The notes below the pieces were generated by a model. The model did not search any database and had not been told where the DNA came from. It saw only the letters and a program-made list of their open reading frames with translations. Both the position numbers and the translations under genes were made by a program. Shown in pieces: positions 18,530-27,337 of a DNA stretch of 64,000 nt. Source of the stretch: Anaerococcus sp. AGMB09787 (GTDB taxonomy: Bacteria > Bacillota > Clostridia > Tissierellales > Peptoniphilaceae). The stretch covers positions 174,483-238,482 of the forward strand of contig NZ_JAKZEY010000001.1 of NCBI RefSeq assembly GCF_022808955.1, in the 5' to 3' direction. Every line of letters starts with the position of its first letter. Within the stretch, counting starts at the first letter, position 1.

Positions 18530-19483
18530 ATGATCGAAAAACTAGATACAAGTATACAAATTTTGGATATAAAAGAAGAAGAAAACTACGGAAAATTTGC
18601 TTTATATCCACTCGAGAGAGGATATGGTACAACCATTGGAAACAGTATGAGAAGGGTGCTCTTATCATCCTTACCCGGTTCTAGCGTATCAAAAATACTT
18701 ATAGAAGGAGTCCTACACGAATTCTCTACAATAAGTGGAGTAGTAGAAGACGTACCTGAAATAGTTCTAAATATTAAAGGTCTAAATCTAGTAAAACACA
18801 CCGAAGACGATATAACACTATTTTTAGATATAGAAGGACCTAAGATAGTTACAGCTAAGGATATCAAATCCGATGCAGAAATCGAAATAGCAAACCCTGA
18901 CCACTATATAGCTACAGTTAACGAAAAATCCAAACTATTCATAGCTATGGATGTTACAGATGGAAGGGGATACAGGATAAGCGAAGAAAACAAAAAAGAA
19001 AGTGATCCAATAGGGGCTATAGCAATAGACTCATCATTTACACCAGTAGAAAAGGTAAACTTCACAGTAGAAAATACCAGAGTTGGTGAAAGGACTGACT
19101 ACGATAAACTAATACTTGAAGTATGGACAAATGGAACAATTAGTCCTCAAGAAGCCCTAAGCCAAGGAGCTTCAATCCTAATCGAAGACTTTGCCTTCTT
19201 CAAAGAACTACCAAACCAAAAGTTCCCACCTGAGGAAGAACAAGTTGAAAAAGAAATAGAAGAAACTGAAGAAGTAAATGAAGATCTAGACATGACTATA
19301 GAAGAACTAGACATCTCATTAAGATCATTCAACTGTCTAAAAAGAGCAGGAATGCACACAGTCGGTGATATAACAAAAGTAAGCGAATCAGACCTTAAAT
19401 CAATTAAAAACTTCGGTAAGAAATCACTAACAGAAGTCAAAGAAAAACTTGCCGAATTAGGATTAAGTCTAAAGGACGAATAG
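18530..19483 (+). CDS. rpoA: DNA-directed RNA polymerase subunit alpha
   Basis: The 317-residue protein has the N-terminal dimerisation domain (FALYPLERGYGTTIGNSMRR, about residues 20-45; GASILIEDF near 210), an acidic linker rich in Glu, and the C-terminal DNA- and activator-binding domain (ISLRSFNCLKRAGMHTVGD to FGKKSLTEVKEKL, about 255-310). It scaffolds the polymerase core. Confidence 0.98.
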   Translation: MIEKLDTSIQILDIKEEENYGKFALYPLERGYGTTIGNSMRRVLLSSLPGSSVSKILIEGVLHEFSTISGVVEDVPEIVLNIKGLNLVKHTEDDITLFLDIEGPKIVTAKDIKSDAEIEIANPDHYIATVNEKSKLFIAMDVTDGRGYRISEENKKESDPIGAIAIDSSFTPVEKVNFTVENTRVGERTDYDKLILEVWTNGTISPQEALSQGASILIEDFAFFKELPNQKFPPEEEQVEKEIEETEEVNEDLDMTIEELDISLRSFNCLKRAGMHTVGDITKVSESDLKSIKNFGKKSLTEVKEKLAELGLSLKDE

Positions 19484-19492
19484 GAGGAAAGT

Positions 19493-19834
19493 ATGGCCCA
19501 AAAAAGAAAACTTGGTAGAAGAAGTGACCATAGAGATGCTATGCTTAGAAATCTTGTGCAATCATTATTTGATAATGGTAGAATCGAAACTACTGTAACT
19601 AGAGCTAAAGAAGCACAAAAAATGGCTGACAAAATGATTACACTTGGTAAAAAGAACACTCTACACACTAGAAGACAAGCAGCAGCATACCTATACAAAC
19701 CATCTACACTTCAAAAACTATTTAACGAAATAGCACCAGAATACGAAGAAAGAAATGGTGGATACACAAGAGTACTAAAACTCGGACCAAGAAGAGGCGA
19801 CGGCTCAGAAAGAGCTATCCTTGAATTAGTTTAA
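19493..19834 (+). CDS. rplQ: 50S ribosomal protein L17
   Basis: The 113-residue protein contains [20 protein letters not shown] and [20 protein letters not shown], typical of L17. It is the last gene of the superoperon. The ecfA-ecfT-truA-rplM-rpsI genes that often follow in Firmicutes are not here. Confidence 0.98.
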   Translation: MAQKRKLGRRSDHRDAMLRNLVQSLFDNGRIETTVTRAKEAQKMADKMITLGKKNTLHTRRQAAAYLYKPSTLQKLFNEIAPEYEERNGGYTRVLKLGPRRGDGSERAILELV

Positions 19835-19842
19835 TAACAAGT

Positions 19843-19946
19843 CCATGACGCGGCGATGGACTCAAATCTATTTATTTAGATTATAATTTAAATAAATCCC
19901 ATTGAGGGAATAAGGCGTAGGCATTACAAGTGTCTGCGCTTTTTTA
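19843..19946 (+). terminator. Two-hairpin terminator region after rplQ
   Basis: A first hairpin pairs GTCCAT with ATGGAC (about 19843-19861). The second pairs GCGTAGGCA with TGTCTGCGC (allowing G-U) and is followed by six T residues at about 19940-19945. This closes the ribosomal superoperon. Confidence 0.7.
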
Positions 19947-20082
19947 GTGGTTAGTATTTAAATCTATATCTTTTATCTAAAAGAAGTTTACATATATATT
20001 TATATTTTATACTATGACAAAAAATATTTGAAAACTCACTTATAAAATAGATTGCTATAAAAAATATAAAGGAGGTTTTAAG

Positions 20083-20157
20083 ATGAACAATGATATAATT
20101 AATACATATGAAACACCAGAGGCGGAAGTTATGGCGGAATGGAACAAGTCATACTAA
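20083..20157 (+). CDS. Candidate RiPP precursor or leader peptide (24 aa)
   Basis: A strong AAAGGAGG site leads to a 24-codon reading frame beginning MNNDIINTYETPEAEVMAEW and ending NKSY. Y-x-T/x-P-E-x-E-V blocks of this kind occur in short clostridial peptides annotated as modified-peptide precursors (recalled pattern, not a search). The peptide has no cysteine and lies about 0.6 kb before a radical SAM/SPASM gene. The frame may be shortened by a point lesion, since the next 450 bp look degenerate. It could alternatively be a plain leader ORF. Confidence 0.45.
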   Translation: MNNDIINTYETPEAEVMAEWNKSY

Positions 20158-20621
20158 TATCTGTTATTTAACGGATATTAGTATTAAATACAAATGTAGA
20201 ACTACTCTCGGATGAGAATATTAATAATATCATTAATATTGAAGGAATAAATAAAAAAAATTTTATACTTCCTGTAAGTCTTGATGGCCTTAAGGATAGA
20301 GGATTTGGTAAAATTAAAAACGATTGGATGTAAGAAGTGCTAATGATGCATTCGATATAATTATTTATAATTCAAATGGTATTATTTTATTAGTAGTCTA
20401 TTCGAGTTTCGGTGTCCTTATTTGTAATGTAGACTATGCATCTGGAAAGTAAAAGTATATTCCTTTTTTTTTCAACTTCTTTATAGCAGGCAAATCCATT
20501 TCATCTATCAGATGTAAATGTCTTTATAGCATCTTTTGGTAATGTTTTAGTTAATTTATTAATTACTCCTATCCTAATTATTAATCTTTATATTGAAATT
20601 TATGGTAAACATATAAAATAA
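20139..20621 (+). pseudogene. Degenerate coding remnant, three-frame mosaic
   Basis: Coding-like sequence jumps between frames: 20139-20333 (with an internal TAA at 20169), 20327-20452 and 20436-20621 (with an internal TAG at 20484). Joined together they would give about 160 residues, with a polar first part (VSLDGLKDRGFGKIKNDW) and hydrophobic stretches at the end (IASFGNVLVNLLITPILIIN). I do not recognise the family; a small membrane protein of the peptide locus, such as an immunity protein, is possible. The region is very AT-rich. Confidence 0.35.
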
Positions 20622-20629
20622 ATAAACTA

Positions 20630-20657
20630 TTGACAATCCATGAAATCGTTATATAAT
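20630..20657 (+). promoter_or_regulatory. Strong sigma-A promoter of the radical SAM unit
   Basis: TTGACA (20630-20635), a 16-bp spacer and TATAAT (20652-20657) are both perfect consensus boxes. Transcription would begin near 20664 and run through the Cys-rich peptide, the radical SAM gene and the ABC genes. Confidence 0.75.
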
Positions 20658-20718
20658 AATGTCATATAGAATTTACATATTCACAGATTCCATAAATAAT
20701 TACAGGAAGAAGTAGTTT

Positions 20719-20811
20719 ATGAACGAGATAACTTGTACTACTAGTAACGTTGTTATGCTATTGTGTGGATGTGTAATTGGTTCTTGTGGAAATACTGTTA
20801 CACCAGATTAA
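20719..20811 (+). CDS. Candidate Cys-rich RiPP precursor peptide (30 aa)
   Basis: A 30-codon frame follows AGGAAGAAG and the strong promoter. It starts MNEITCTTSN and holds the core-like block LLCGCVIGSCGN, then TVTPD. Cysteines are at 6, 16, 18 and 23. Its 3' end overlaps the start of the radical SAM/SPASM gene. Small Cys-rich peptides next to such maturases are typical of thioether-bridged peptides (sactipeptides, ranthipeptides and related classes). The sequence is not one I can match to a named family. Lack of a clear leader is a weakness; it might also be only the overlapping 5' region of the maturase. Confidence 0.5.
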   Translation: MNEITCTTSNVVMLLCGCVIGSCGNTVTPD

Positions 20812-22041
20812 ATTATATAATAATGAGCAAGTAAATGCAGCTGATAGAAGCGATAGTTATGATTACTTGGTAGATAATTATTTTTCTAGTAAAAAAGAAA
20901 ATGATAATAAAGAGATTTCTTTTAATTTAAATAACATTAAAAATGTACAATTAAAAATATCTAATACTTGTAATATGTCTTGTGACTATTTTTATGCTAA
21001 CAAAGGAAATTGTGGTAAAAATGATAGTTTGATGAATATTGATGTTACTAACAAAGCTATCGATTTTATAAATAATAATTTAGTAAATGTAGAAAAAGTA
21101 TCTTTTTTTGGAGGAGAATTATTATTAAATTATGAAAGTATATCTATGTTTTTACATAAACTTAGAAATAAAGATACTATGTACTCAACAGTTACAAATG
21201 GAACATTATTAAATAAAAATTTATTGAATTGATTAAGGAATTTAATTTAAAAATAATTGTGAGTTTAGATGTTAACAGAAGGATACATGATTATCATAGA
21301 AAGTTTAATAATGGTGGAGGAACTTTTGACACCATTTATAATAATTTGAATGAGTTGTCAAATTATGGTATATTTCCAACTATGATTGAGGGAGTATATA
21401 CTAGAAATTCCGAATCAACTTTAACAAAAAGACAGATATCTGAATATCTATATAATAAATTTAAGCCAAAATTCATAGGGATTAGTAATGTAACAACTGA
21501 AATTAATGAATATAAGCCTAAAATTTTAGAAGATCATTCAGAAGATTATGTAGATTTTATATTTAAAAAAATAGAAAATGAAGAATATTTTTTTGTTTCT
21601 GATGTATATATAATTATAACTATGATTATGGAAAGAAAGAAAAGTTATTATTTTTGTGGTGCGGGTATAAATTCTATTTTTATAAATGAATCGGGTGATA
21701 TTTATCCATGTCAATTATTTGACGAAAATAAACTATATTATATGGGAAATATTTATAATGATAATTTTGAAAAATATTTCTTAGCTAATAATAGATTAGA
21801 ACTAATGAATAAGAATATATTATATAAGTGCAATTCTTGTATTTGTAAATTTTGGTGTACTAGTTGTATAGGAAATCAAGATGAAGTAAATAGGATTAAA
21901 TGTAGCTCTAAAACTACTAATTGCTTTGGAACACAGAAAATAACAGAGCTTACGCTTAATAAATTTACAGAAATTATAAATGAAGCTAGATTTGAAGCGT
22001 TCGGAGATAACATGGAGAATATATTATATGGAGAGGAATAA
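20777..22041 (+). pseudogene. Radical SAM/SPASM peptide maturase, interrupted by a -1 frameshift
   Basis: The first frame (20777-21232, TTG start likely) holds the radical SAM domain: CNMSCDYFY at residues 65-73, FFGGEL at 110-115 and a TVTNGTLLN strand. The second frame (21229-22041) resumes exactly with IKEFNLKIIVSLD and carries the SPASM domain (CGAGINSIFI, YPCQLF, then CNSCICKFWCTSC). Such enzymes install thioether or carbon links in ribosomal peptides. The third cluster cysteine (CxxxCxxC) is replaced by Phe72 (TTT at 20990), which should disable the SAM cluster. The frame change falls at A AAT TTA (21217-21223), a -1 slippery heptamer, so it is either a one-base loss or recoding. Confidence 0.75.
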
Positions 22042-23677
22042 CCTATTTAATTTAATAATTTATACAATTGTTAGTTTTCTTGCAGCTTTTTTCACTATAA
22101 GATTATCTTATATATCTGGTGATATAATCAATAGGATTATTGGAGGTGTAATTCTAGAAGGGATAGGTCTTTATATATTGGCTGTTATTATCCTTATATT
22201 TTTATACATAGTGGCAACCACCCTTAAGGCCTATGTTAAGAATTATATTACATCTTATAATCTTAATAATTTAAGAAATAAGTTATACAGGACCATAATG
22301 GGTCTTGATCCAAATTCCTATAATAATAAAGGTGGGTCTTACTACCATAATCTTACCTATACCGATATGGAAACATTGAGGAAGTATTATTTCTTGCCTA
22401 AACTTAGTCTTATAGATAATGGAATTTTGCTTATAATAGCCTGTCTTGGAATTTTTGCTATCCATCCTATATTTTTACTTATTGCCCTAATTTCAACCTT
22501 TATTCCCTACATAATACCTAAGTTATATTCGAAGAAACTAAAGGAAAGGAATAAGGCTGTCTCAGAAAAAAGCGAAAGTTTTATAGGCTTTGCCAAGGAA
22601 GCCATCCTTGGTTTAAATGTAATCAGAGATTTTTCCCTAGAGGATAAGAAGATTGATGAGTTTGACCAAGCAAATTCTGATAAGTTAGAAGCAGAAAATG
22701 CCTTGACCTATACACAAAATCTCCTTGGAGCATCCTACATCTTTACAGGCTTTTTTATGTATGCCTTTGTACTAGGGTGTGGAGTTATCCTCAATATCAA
22801 GGGTCTTATAAATGTTGGCGATATTATGGTTGCATCTCAATTAACTAATAATATAAGAAGACCTATTATTGCTCTAATTGATAATAAGATGAAGTTATCG
22901 TCTACTAAGCCTATAAGGGATAAGGTAAGTCAGCTTTTAGATAAAAGGATTATCGAAGATAATAAAGATATGCCGGTATTTAGGCAAATAAAAATCAGGA
23001 ACCTATCTTTTTCTTATGATGGAAAAACAAAGATACTAGACGGGGTTAATCTGGACTTAGACCTTGGGAAAAAATACCTCCTTGTAGGCGAGTCTGGATC
23101 TGGAAAATCTACTTTCCTAAAGATTTTAAGTAAGGAGAATAGTACATATGATGGAAGAATTGACCTAGGAGGAGTCGATTTAAAAGATATTGGATCAAGA
23201 GGCTGGAATAAGGTATCTTCCTATTTGAGTCAAGATGTCTATATTTTTGAAAGAGCACTTTCTTTTAATATAGCCCTAGATGAAAACTATGATAGGGATA
23301 AGCTAAATAGAGCTATTTATAAGGCGGGTTTGGATAATTTTGTAGAAGAGCTTGAAGAAGGCTATGATACCATAATCAAGGAATCAGCTACTAATATTTC
23401 AGGAGGGGAGAAGAAACGAATAGGACTTGGTCGAATTTTTTACAAGGATCCGTCAATACTTCTTTTGGATGAGCCTTTCTCAGCCTTAGATAAGCAAATA
23501 GCCCAAAATTTAGATGATATGCTTGTTAATTTATCCGATAAGACAGTTTTAAATATATCCCATACCTAAGATAAAAGGACTATAAAATCCTATGACTATG
23601 TGATTAGCTTCAAAGATTGTGATGCAAGGCTAATAGAAGCTAAAGACTTTGCCCTAGGAAATGAAGGAGGTCTATAA
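22028..23677 (+). pseudogene. ABC exporter half-transporter 1 with premature stop near C-terminus
   Basis: The start at 22028 overlaps the maturase by 14 nt. The protein has an N-terminal six-helix exporter domain (about residues 1-300) and an ATPase domain with GESGSGKST (Walker A), NISGGEKKR (signature), SILLLDEP (Walker B) and ISHT (H-loop). The frame stops at TAA 23567-23569 right after ISHT, but the same frame continues with DKRTIKSYDYVISFKDCDAR to a second TAA at 23677. A single CAA-to-TAA change explains this. Loss of the last 34 residues spares all nucleotide-binding motifs, so the shortened protein might still work. It probably exported the mature peptide or gave immunity. Confidence 0.75.
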
Positions 23678-25297
23678 TGAAACTTTCAAAAAATAAATAC
23701 TATTACCTAGCCTTATGCTTCATTAGCCTATATAGCTTGTTTAACATCTTCGTAGCATTTTCCTTTGGAGAAATCTTAAACTTAGTAAAGACTAGTAATT
23801 ATGACAAGTTCCTAGCCATTATCCTAAAGGCCTTGCTTGTTATCTTACTTCTTGCCATAAGTTTTTATTATAAGGAAAAATTTAAGAGAAAGTATCTGGC
23901 AGGAGAGGTTTATAATCTTTCAAATAGGGTATTTACCTCTACTATACTAAGTAGGTCTGAGCAAAACTCTGGTAAGGTTATTTCCCCTACTTACAAACGA
24001 TATTGTCCTATCAGTCACATCAAGGATAAATCTGACCTTTGTAGTGGTAGAAAATATAATCCTACTCACCTTTGCCATCCTAGCCCTACTTAGTCAAAGG
24101 CTTAGTCTATCATTGGTAGTTATACTTGCAGCTCTTATATTGGTCAACTTTCCCAAATTATTCAAGGGGTATTTGTCTAAATATAGGAAGATTCAGACAG
24201 AAAACTTATCGAAATTTAATAATTTCATATCCAATAGTCTAGGAGGATTTGCGACAATCAAGGACTTTTCTGCAGAGGCTGCCTTCCTAAAAGATATTGG
24301 TAAGTATGGCAAAGAATTTGAAAAATCAATGGTTAGTTCCAAGTTATCAATCAACTTAGCCAATAATATTCAATATGGATTTTCCTTCCTAATTCAGATT
24401 ATGATCATATTATTAGCAGGGGTCTTGATACATTTAGGTTACTTGGAGATAGGAAGTATCCTTATAGTCGGCCAACTCCTTTCTTTTGTAAGTGAGCCAA
24501 TCGAGGAGATAGTTAATGCCAAAAATGAAGATCTTGCCAATGACTTAATAATAAAAAATTTAGGAGAAGTAGAAAATAAGGTAGAAGCTGATGGGACAAT
24601 TGATAAGAATAGCCTAGAAGAAAAAATTGAACTCAAAAATATATCTTTAAATTTTTCATCCAAACAAATCTTTGATAAGGTAAATCTAACCCTAGTAAAG
24701 GGCAAAAAATACGCTCTTATGGGGAAGTCAGGATCTGGTAAGTCCACCCTCTTTAAGCTAATTAAGGGAGAGATTAAGGTAGATAAGGGGAAAGTCCTTA
24801 TAGATGGAGTAGACATCAACGACATTACTAGGGAGTCCAAGAAAAATATTTTCCAAGCAATAGGACAAGATACTTTTTTATTTAATGGGACGATTAGACA
24901 TAATATATTCTTATATGATAACTTTAGCGAGGATAAGTATAGAGAAATCCTCCAAAGAGTTAATATGAGAGCTACCATAGAGGCCCTAGCTGAAAAAGAT
25001 ATGACTATAATAGGAGAAAAATCCCAAGACCTATCAGGAGGTCAAAGGCAGAGGATCCAAGTTGCGAGAGGGCTTATAAGGGATAAAGATGTCTACCTAT
25101 TTGATGAAGTAACTGCAAACCTTGATGAGGGAAATGCAAATTTACTAGAAGATACCATAAAAAATCTAGACAAAACAGTTATAGCCATTAGACATAGAAT
25201 AGACCCTAGCCTAAGAAACTATGATTACATAATCTACCTAGATAAGAAAAAACTAGAGTTTATGGACTACCAAGACTTTATAGACAAGTACCAATAA
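23677..25297 (+). pseudogene. ABC exporter half-transporter 2, frameshifted
   Basis: The first frame (23677-24093) gives the first membrane helices and then runs into a nonsense tail after GKVIS. From about 23990 the +1 frame reads LTNDIVLSVTSRINLTFVVV and continues as a normal exporter (membrane part, then GKSGSGKST, DLSGGQRQR, DVYLFDEVTANLD and an IRHR H-loop) to 25297. One extra base around 23985-23992 explains the break. The start overlaps the preceding gene by one base. With half-transporter 1 it would form a heterodimeric exporter for the peptide made by this locus. Confidence 0.78.
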
Positions 25298-25338
25298 AGA
25301 TTGCTCATAAACTTGTAAGTAAAATATATAAAGATTAG

Positions 25339-25400
25339 ATCACTTGATTAGTTTTATTCCAGATGGGAAATATATGACTGGTTAAGTGATTTTATTTTTA
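25339..25400 (+). terminator. Possible terminator after the ABC genes; rest of the gap is empty
   Basis: ATCACTTGATTA (25339-25350) can pair with GGTTAAGTGAT (about 25380-25390), followed by TTTATTTTTA. The loop is long. In the remaining sequence up to 25593 I see no further gene or clear signal. Confidence 0.45.
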
Positions 25401-25593
25401 GCTAGATTAACTTCTATATTTTATTTCGTTTTAAGTAGCTAGGAGCTAGATTTCTATTATTTTAGTGGGGTATAAGGTGGCTCTACTATAATATACAGAT
25501 ATTTTGATACTTAAACTATATTTGTAAATATTATGATTGATTATTAAATGCCTAAATGATATAGTTAATATAATGAATGGTAAGGGGGCGGAT

Positions 25594-26700
25594 ATGATAG
25601 AGCCTTGTGGTAATCGTCAAAATTTAGCTAACAATTTTAATTTTTATATTTTGAATTCTATGGACGATTGGGTGAGGGTTGTCGATACCTCGGGTGAGAC
25701 CGTCTTTATTAATGATTCTTTTAGGAAGGCTGTTAGTTCATCTAAGTCCCTTAAGTCCTATGTTAGTCAAAGTACTTCTTATCTTAATACAGCCCGTATC
25801 GATTCTATGAAAAAGACTACCATGATTGAAGAGAAGCTCATCGATGATAGGTATTATTCTATCAAGACTTCCCCTATCTACAAGGATAATTTGTTTGTAG
25901 GGCTTGTGGAGGTCTATAGGGATATTACCAGGGAGAGCCTGCTAAAGATTGAGCTTTTTAATAAGAATAGGAACATGGTTGAGGATGTTAGGTTTGTTAG
26001 GATGATCCAGTCTAATATTTTGCCTAAGAGTAAGACCTACGGCAAAATTGACCTAAAGAGTATTTACCTACCTACAGATGATGTTTCGGGAGATTTCTTT
26101 GATATATTTAAGATAGATGAGAGTAGGTATGCCTTGTATATAGCAGATATTATGGGTCATGGGGTCAAGGCTTCGATTATGACTATGTTTATCAAGGTAA
26201 CTATGAATGCTATTTTGGATAAGCACCCTCATTACTCGCCTTCTGAGGTTTTGTTTAAGTTAAGGGAGAAGTTTAAGGGACTTGGCATGTTATCATCCCA
26301 GTATTTTACCTCATGGTTTTCTATTTTTGACCTAGATAAGAATACCCTAACTTTTTCAAATGCAGGCCACAATTGCCCACCGATTTATTATTCTAAGAGG
26401 AAGGATACTTGTGAGTACCTCCTAGCCAATGGCAGGATGATATCAAATATTATAGAGCCTGATTCTTATGATGAGAAAATGGTTAAGTTATCAGACGGAG
26501 ATAAGATTTTGCTCTTTTCTGATGGGGCTATTGAGTCAAAGAATAAGGAAGGAATAGAGTATGGCCTGGAGAATTTGAGGATGAAGTTTTCTCGATGTTT
26601 AGACCTTAATCCAATTTTAGAAGACATAAAGAACTTTAGTCAGGGCAAGCAGGAAGATGATATAAGTCTTGTCCAAGTAAATTTTAAGGAGAATATATGA
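25594..26700 (+). CDS. PAS-domain PP2C-type (SpoIIE/RsbU-like) serine phosphatase
   Basis: The start at 25594 follows AAGGGGGCGGAT; an earlier in-frame TTG has no ribosome site. The 368-residue protein has a PAS-like sensor ([20 protein letters not shown], about residues 20-120) and a PP2C catalytic domain with the metal-binding blocks [36 protein letters not shown] and QEDDISLV. Phosphatases of this type dephosphorylate anti-sigma antagonist (STAS) proteins in partner-switching systems. No anti-sigma or STAS gene lies here. Its ATGA stop/start overlaps deoC, so the two are translated together, an odd functional pairing. Confidence 0.88.
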   Translation: MIEPCGNRQNLANNFNFYILNSMDDWVRVVDTSGETVFINDSFRKAVSSSKSLKSYVSQSTSYLNTARIDSMKKTTMIEEKLIDDRYYSIKTSPIYKDNLFVGLVEVYRDITRESLLKIELFNKNRNMVEDVRFVRMIQSNILPKSKTYGKIDLKSIYLPTDDVSGDFFDIFKIDESRYALYIADIMGHGVKASIMTMFIKVTMNAILDKHPHYSPSEVLFKLREKFKGLGMLSSQYFTSWFSIFDLDKNTLTFSNAGHNCPPIYYSKRKDTCEYLLANGRMISNIIEPDSYDEKMVKLSDGDKILLFSDGAIESKNKEGIEYGLENLRMKFSRCLDLNPILEDIKNFSQGKQEDDISLVQVNFKENI

Positions 26701-27335
26701 GCAAATTAAACCAATTTATTGACCACACAATTTTGTATGCAGATGCTAGGAAGGCTGACATCAAGAAGTTAGTTGATGAAGCAAGTGACTATGATTTTTA
26801 TAGTGTTTGTGTAAATTCATCCTATGTGAAGGATATTAAAGAATATAATAGTGATGTTAGAATTGCAGCGGTTGTAGGCTTCCCTCTTGGAGCTATGGCT
26901 ACTAGGGCCAAGGCATTTGAAGCAAAGTGTGCCATAGAAGATGGTGCAAGTGAGATCGATATGGTTATTGAGATAGGCCGACTCAAAGATGGAGACTATG
27001 ATTATGTAAGAGATGATATAAAGGCAGTAAAAGATGCTATAGGAGATAAGGTCCTAAAGGTAATTATCGAAACAAGCCTCCTAAGCGATGAAGAAAAGGT
27101 AAAAGCATGCGAGCTATCTGAAGAAGCTGGGGCTGACTTTGTTAAGACTTCAACAGGTTTTTCTACAGGGGGAGCCAAGGTGGAAGATGTTAAATTAATG
27201 AAAGAAACAGTAGGAGATAGGCTAAAAGTTAAAGCAAGTGGTGGAATCCACACTAGAGAAGAAGCCCTAGCCCTAATTGAAGCAGGAGCTGATAGGATAG
27301 GGGCAAGTAAATCCATTGATATTTGTAAGGAGTAA
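26697..27335 (+). CDS. deoC: Deoxyribose-phosphate aldolase
   Basis: The 212-residue TIM-barrel enzyme cleaves 2-deoxyribose 5-phosphate to acetaldehyde and glyceraldehyde 3-phosphate in deoxynucleoside breakdown. The Schiff-base lysine is Lys150 in [11 protein letters not shown], with Asp88 (EIDMV) and Lys179 (LKVKASGGI) as helpers. Length is normal. Other deo genes are not adjacent; the amylase gene follows after 2 nt. Confidence 0.96.
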   Translation: MSKLNQFIDHTILYADARKADIKKLVDEASDYDFYSVCVNSSYVKDIKEYNSDVRIAAVVGFPLGAMATRAKAFEAKCAIEDGASEIDMVIEIGRLKDGDYDYVRDDIKAVKDAIGDKVLKVIIETSLLSDEEKVKACELSEEAGADFVKTSTGFSTGGAKVEDVKLMKETVGDRLKVKASGGIHTREEALALIEAGADRIGASKSIDICKE

Positions 27336-27337
27336 GT

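Noticed and set aside
20650..22041. Intact two-gene reading of the radical SAM region
   Set aside because: The radical SAM and SPASM halves fit one protein exactly across a -1 shift, and neither half has a good independent start.
20000..25300. Insertion sequence or prophage bringing the RiPP locus
   Set aside because: No transposase, integrase or clear terminal inverted repeats were seen; AT-richness alone is not enough.
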